A stretch of DNA of 6,829 nt, from positions 1 to 6,829 of the forward strand of contig WFXV01000134.1 in the NCBI GenBank assembly GCA_015490435.1, in the 5' to 3' direction. The translations under genes were made by a program, and so were the position numbers. Shown piece after piece: positions 6,510 through 6,829 of the stretch (its first letter is position 1; each line of letters starts with the position of its first letter). Source of the DNA: Thermaceae bacterium. Lineage in GTDB: Bacteria > Deinococcota > Deinococci > Deinococcales > Marinithermaceae. The notes under the pieces are model-generated. The model made no database searches. It saw only the letters and a program-made list of their open reading frames with translations, and was not told the DNA's origin.

Positions 6510-6518
6510 ATTAAAATA
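6510..6518 (-). promoter_or_regulatory. Putative -10 region of the mnmG-rsmG-parA-parB operon
   Basis: The minus strand reads TATTTTAAT. TTTAAT (6515-6510) or TATTTT (6518-6513) could serve as the -10, giving a start of transcription near 6503-6506 and a leader containing GGAGG (6498-6494). No convincing TTGACA-like -35 is seen. The call rests on the AT-rich core in otherwise very GC-rich DNA and on its position before the first gene of the operon. Confidence 0.45.
6512..6517 (+). promoter_or_regulatory. Putative -10 box of the dnaA promoter
   Basis: TAAAAT matches the -10 consensus TATAAT at 5 of 6 positions. It predicts transcription starting near 6524 with a leader of about 15 nt before the dnaA GTG. 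The -35 position (around 6489-6494) is not TTGACA-like. It uses the same AT-rich core as the predicted minus-strand -10, so RNA polymerase could occupy only one direction at a time. Confidence 0.5.
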
Positions 6519-6538
6519 GGGGGCCCTGGGGGTGGAAG

Positions 6539-6829
6539 GTGATCACCGAAGTCGAGATCTGGCAGGAGGCCCTGGACCACATCAAAGCCCACGTGAGCGA
6601 GGTCGAGTTCCACACCTGGTTCGAGCGGATCCGCCCGCTCGGGGTGCGGGAGGGGGTGCTCGAGCTCAGCGTCCCCACCAGCTTCGCCGCCGAGTGGATC
6701 CAAAAGCACTACGCCCCCCTGATCAAGGAAGCCCTGAGCCGGCTGGGGGCCGCCGCCCCCCGGTTCGAGCTCAAGGTGGTTCCGGGCCAGGCGGTGCAGA
6801 CCGGCATCTTCCCCCCCGAGCCCGAGGAC
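6539..6829 (+). CDS. dnaA: Chromosomal replication initiator DnaA, N-terminal part (3' end outside window)
   Basis: DnaA is the AAA+ ATPase that binds DnaA boxes at oriC, opens the duplex and helps load the replicative helicase. Only the first 97 codons are present, with the frame open to the right edge. They cover domain I, which mediates self-association and helicase contacts: IWQEALDHIKAHVSEVEFHTWF (with W8 and W27), SVPTSFAAEWIQKHY and a following strand FELKVV. The start of the Pro-rich domain II linker follows (IFPPEPED). The ATPase and DNA-binding domains lie outside. The GTG at 6539 is the first possible start after an in-frame TAA (6512-6514), and the conserved tryptophan region follows at once. 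GGGGGTG (6528-6534) 4 nt upstream may act as a ribosome site. It is divergent from mnmG across a 59-bp gap. Confidence 0.96.
   Translation, partial: MITEVEIWQEALDHIKAHVSEVEFHTWFERIRPLGVREGVLELSVPTSFAAEWIQKHYAPLIKEALSRLGAAAPRFELKVVPGQAVQTGIFPPEPED

Noticed and set aside
6480..6538. Possible oriC between mnmG and dnaA
   Set aside because: The gap is only 59 bp with no DnaA boxes and one short AT-rich block. In Thermus the origin is known between dnaA and dnaN, outside this window.
6589..6598. CCCACGTGAG in dnaA as a third parS
   Set aside because: Only the CACGTG hexamer matches; the flanking bases do not fit the GTTTC/GAAAC arms.

Overview
The window is the replication-origin-proximal neighbourhood of a very GC-rich, thermophile-like bacterium, most likely a member of the Deinococcota order Thermales (Thermus/Oceanithermus/Marinithermus type). 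The basis is the gene order (mnmG-rsmG-parA-parB divergent from dnaA) and protein features resembling Thermus homologues as remembered, such as the DnaA segment around EFHTWFERIRPL and the MnmG segment CNPAVGGPGKSQL. Other supporting traits are the strong G/C bias at third codon positions and the tightly overlapping genes. Genus and species cannot be fixed without a database search.

Left part, + strand (1-2585): the 3' end of an unrecognised membrane protein gene, then comEA and comEC, the membrane-anchored DNA receptor and the inner-membrane DNA channel of natural transformation. All three overlap (22 bp, then 4 bp as ATGA) and read as one operon whose promoter lies left of the window.

Middle part, - strand (2579-6491): a compact operon, transcribed leftward in the order mnmG, rsmG, parA (soj), parB (spo0J). 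The spacings are 1 nt, a 4-bp overlap and a 17-bp overlap. The operon ends tail-to-tail with comEC, with a 7-bp overlap of the two coding ends. MnmG modifies tRNA wobble uridines, RsmG methylates 16S rRNA, and ParA/ParB segregate the chromosome origin. Two parS centromere sites with the full 14-bp core lie inside the operon's own coding sequence. One sits on the first codons of mnmG and the other lies near the 3' end of rsmG, about 2.3 kb apart.

Right end (6480-6829): a short divergent intergenic region holding the only clear AT-rich core in the window, then the first 97 codons of dnaA on the + strand. In Thermus oriC is known to lie between dnaA and dnaN, so the origin itself is probably just beyond the right edge. 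I see no cluster of DnaA boxes here.

Nothing in the window looks like an unknown system. The points most worth a second look are the parS palindrome fused to the mnmG start and close to the shared dnaA/mnmG promoter, an unusually short RsmG missing N-terminal family motifs, and the head-on join between the competence operon and the par operon.
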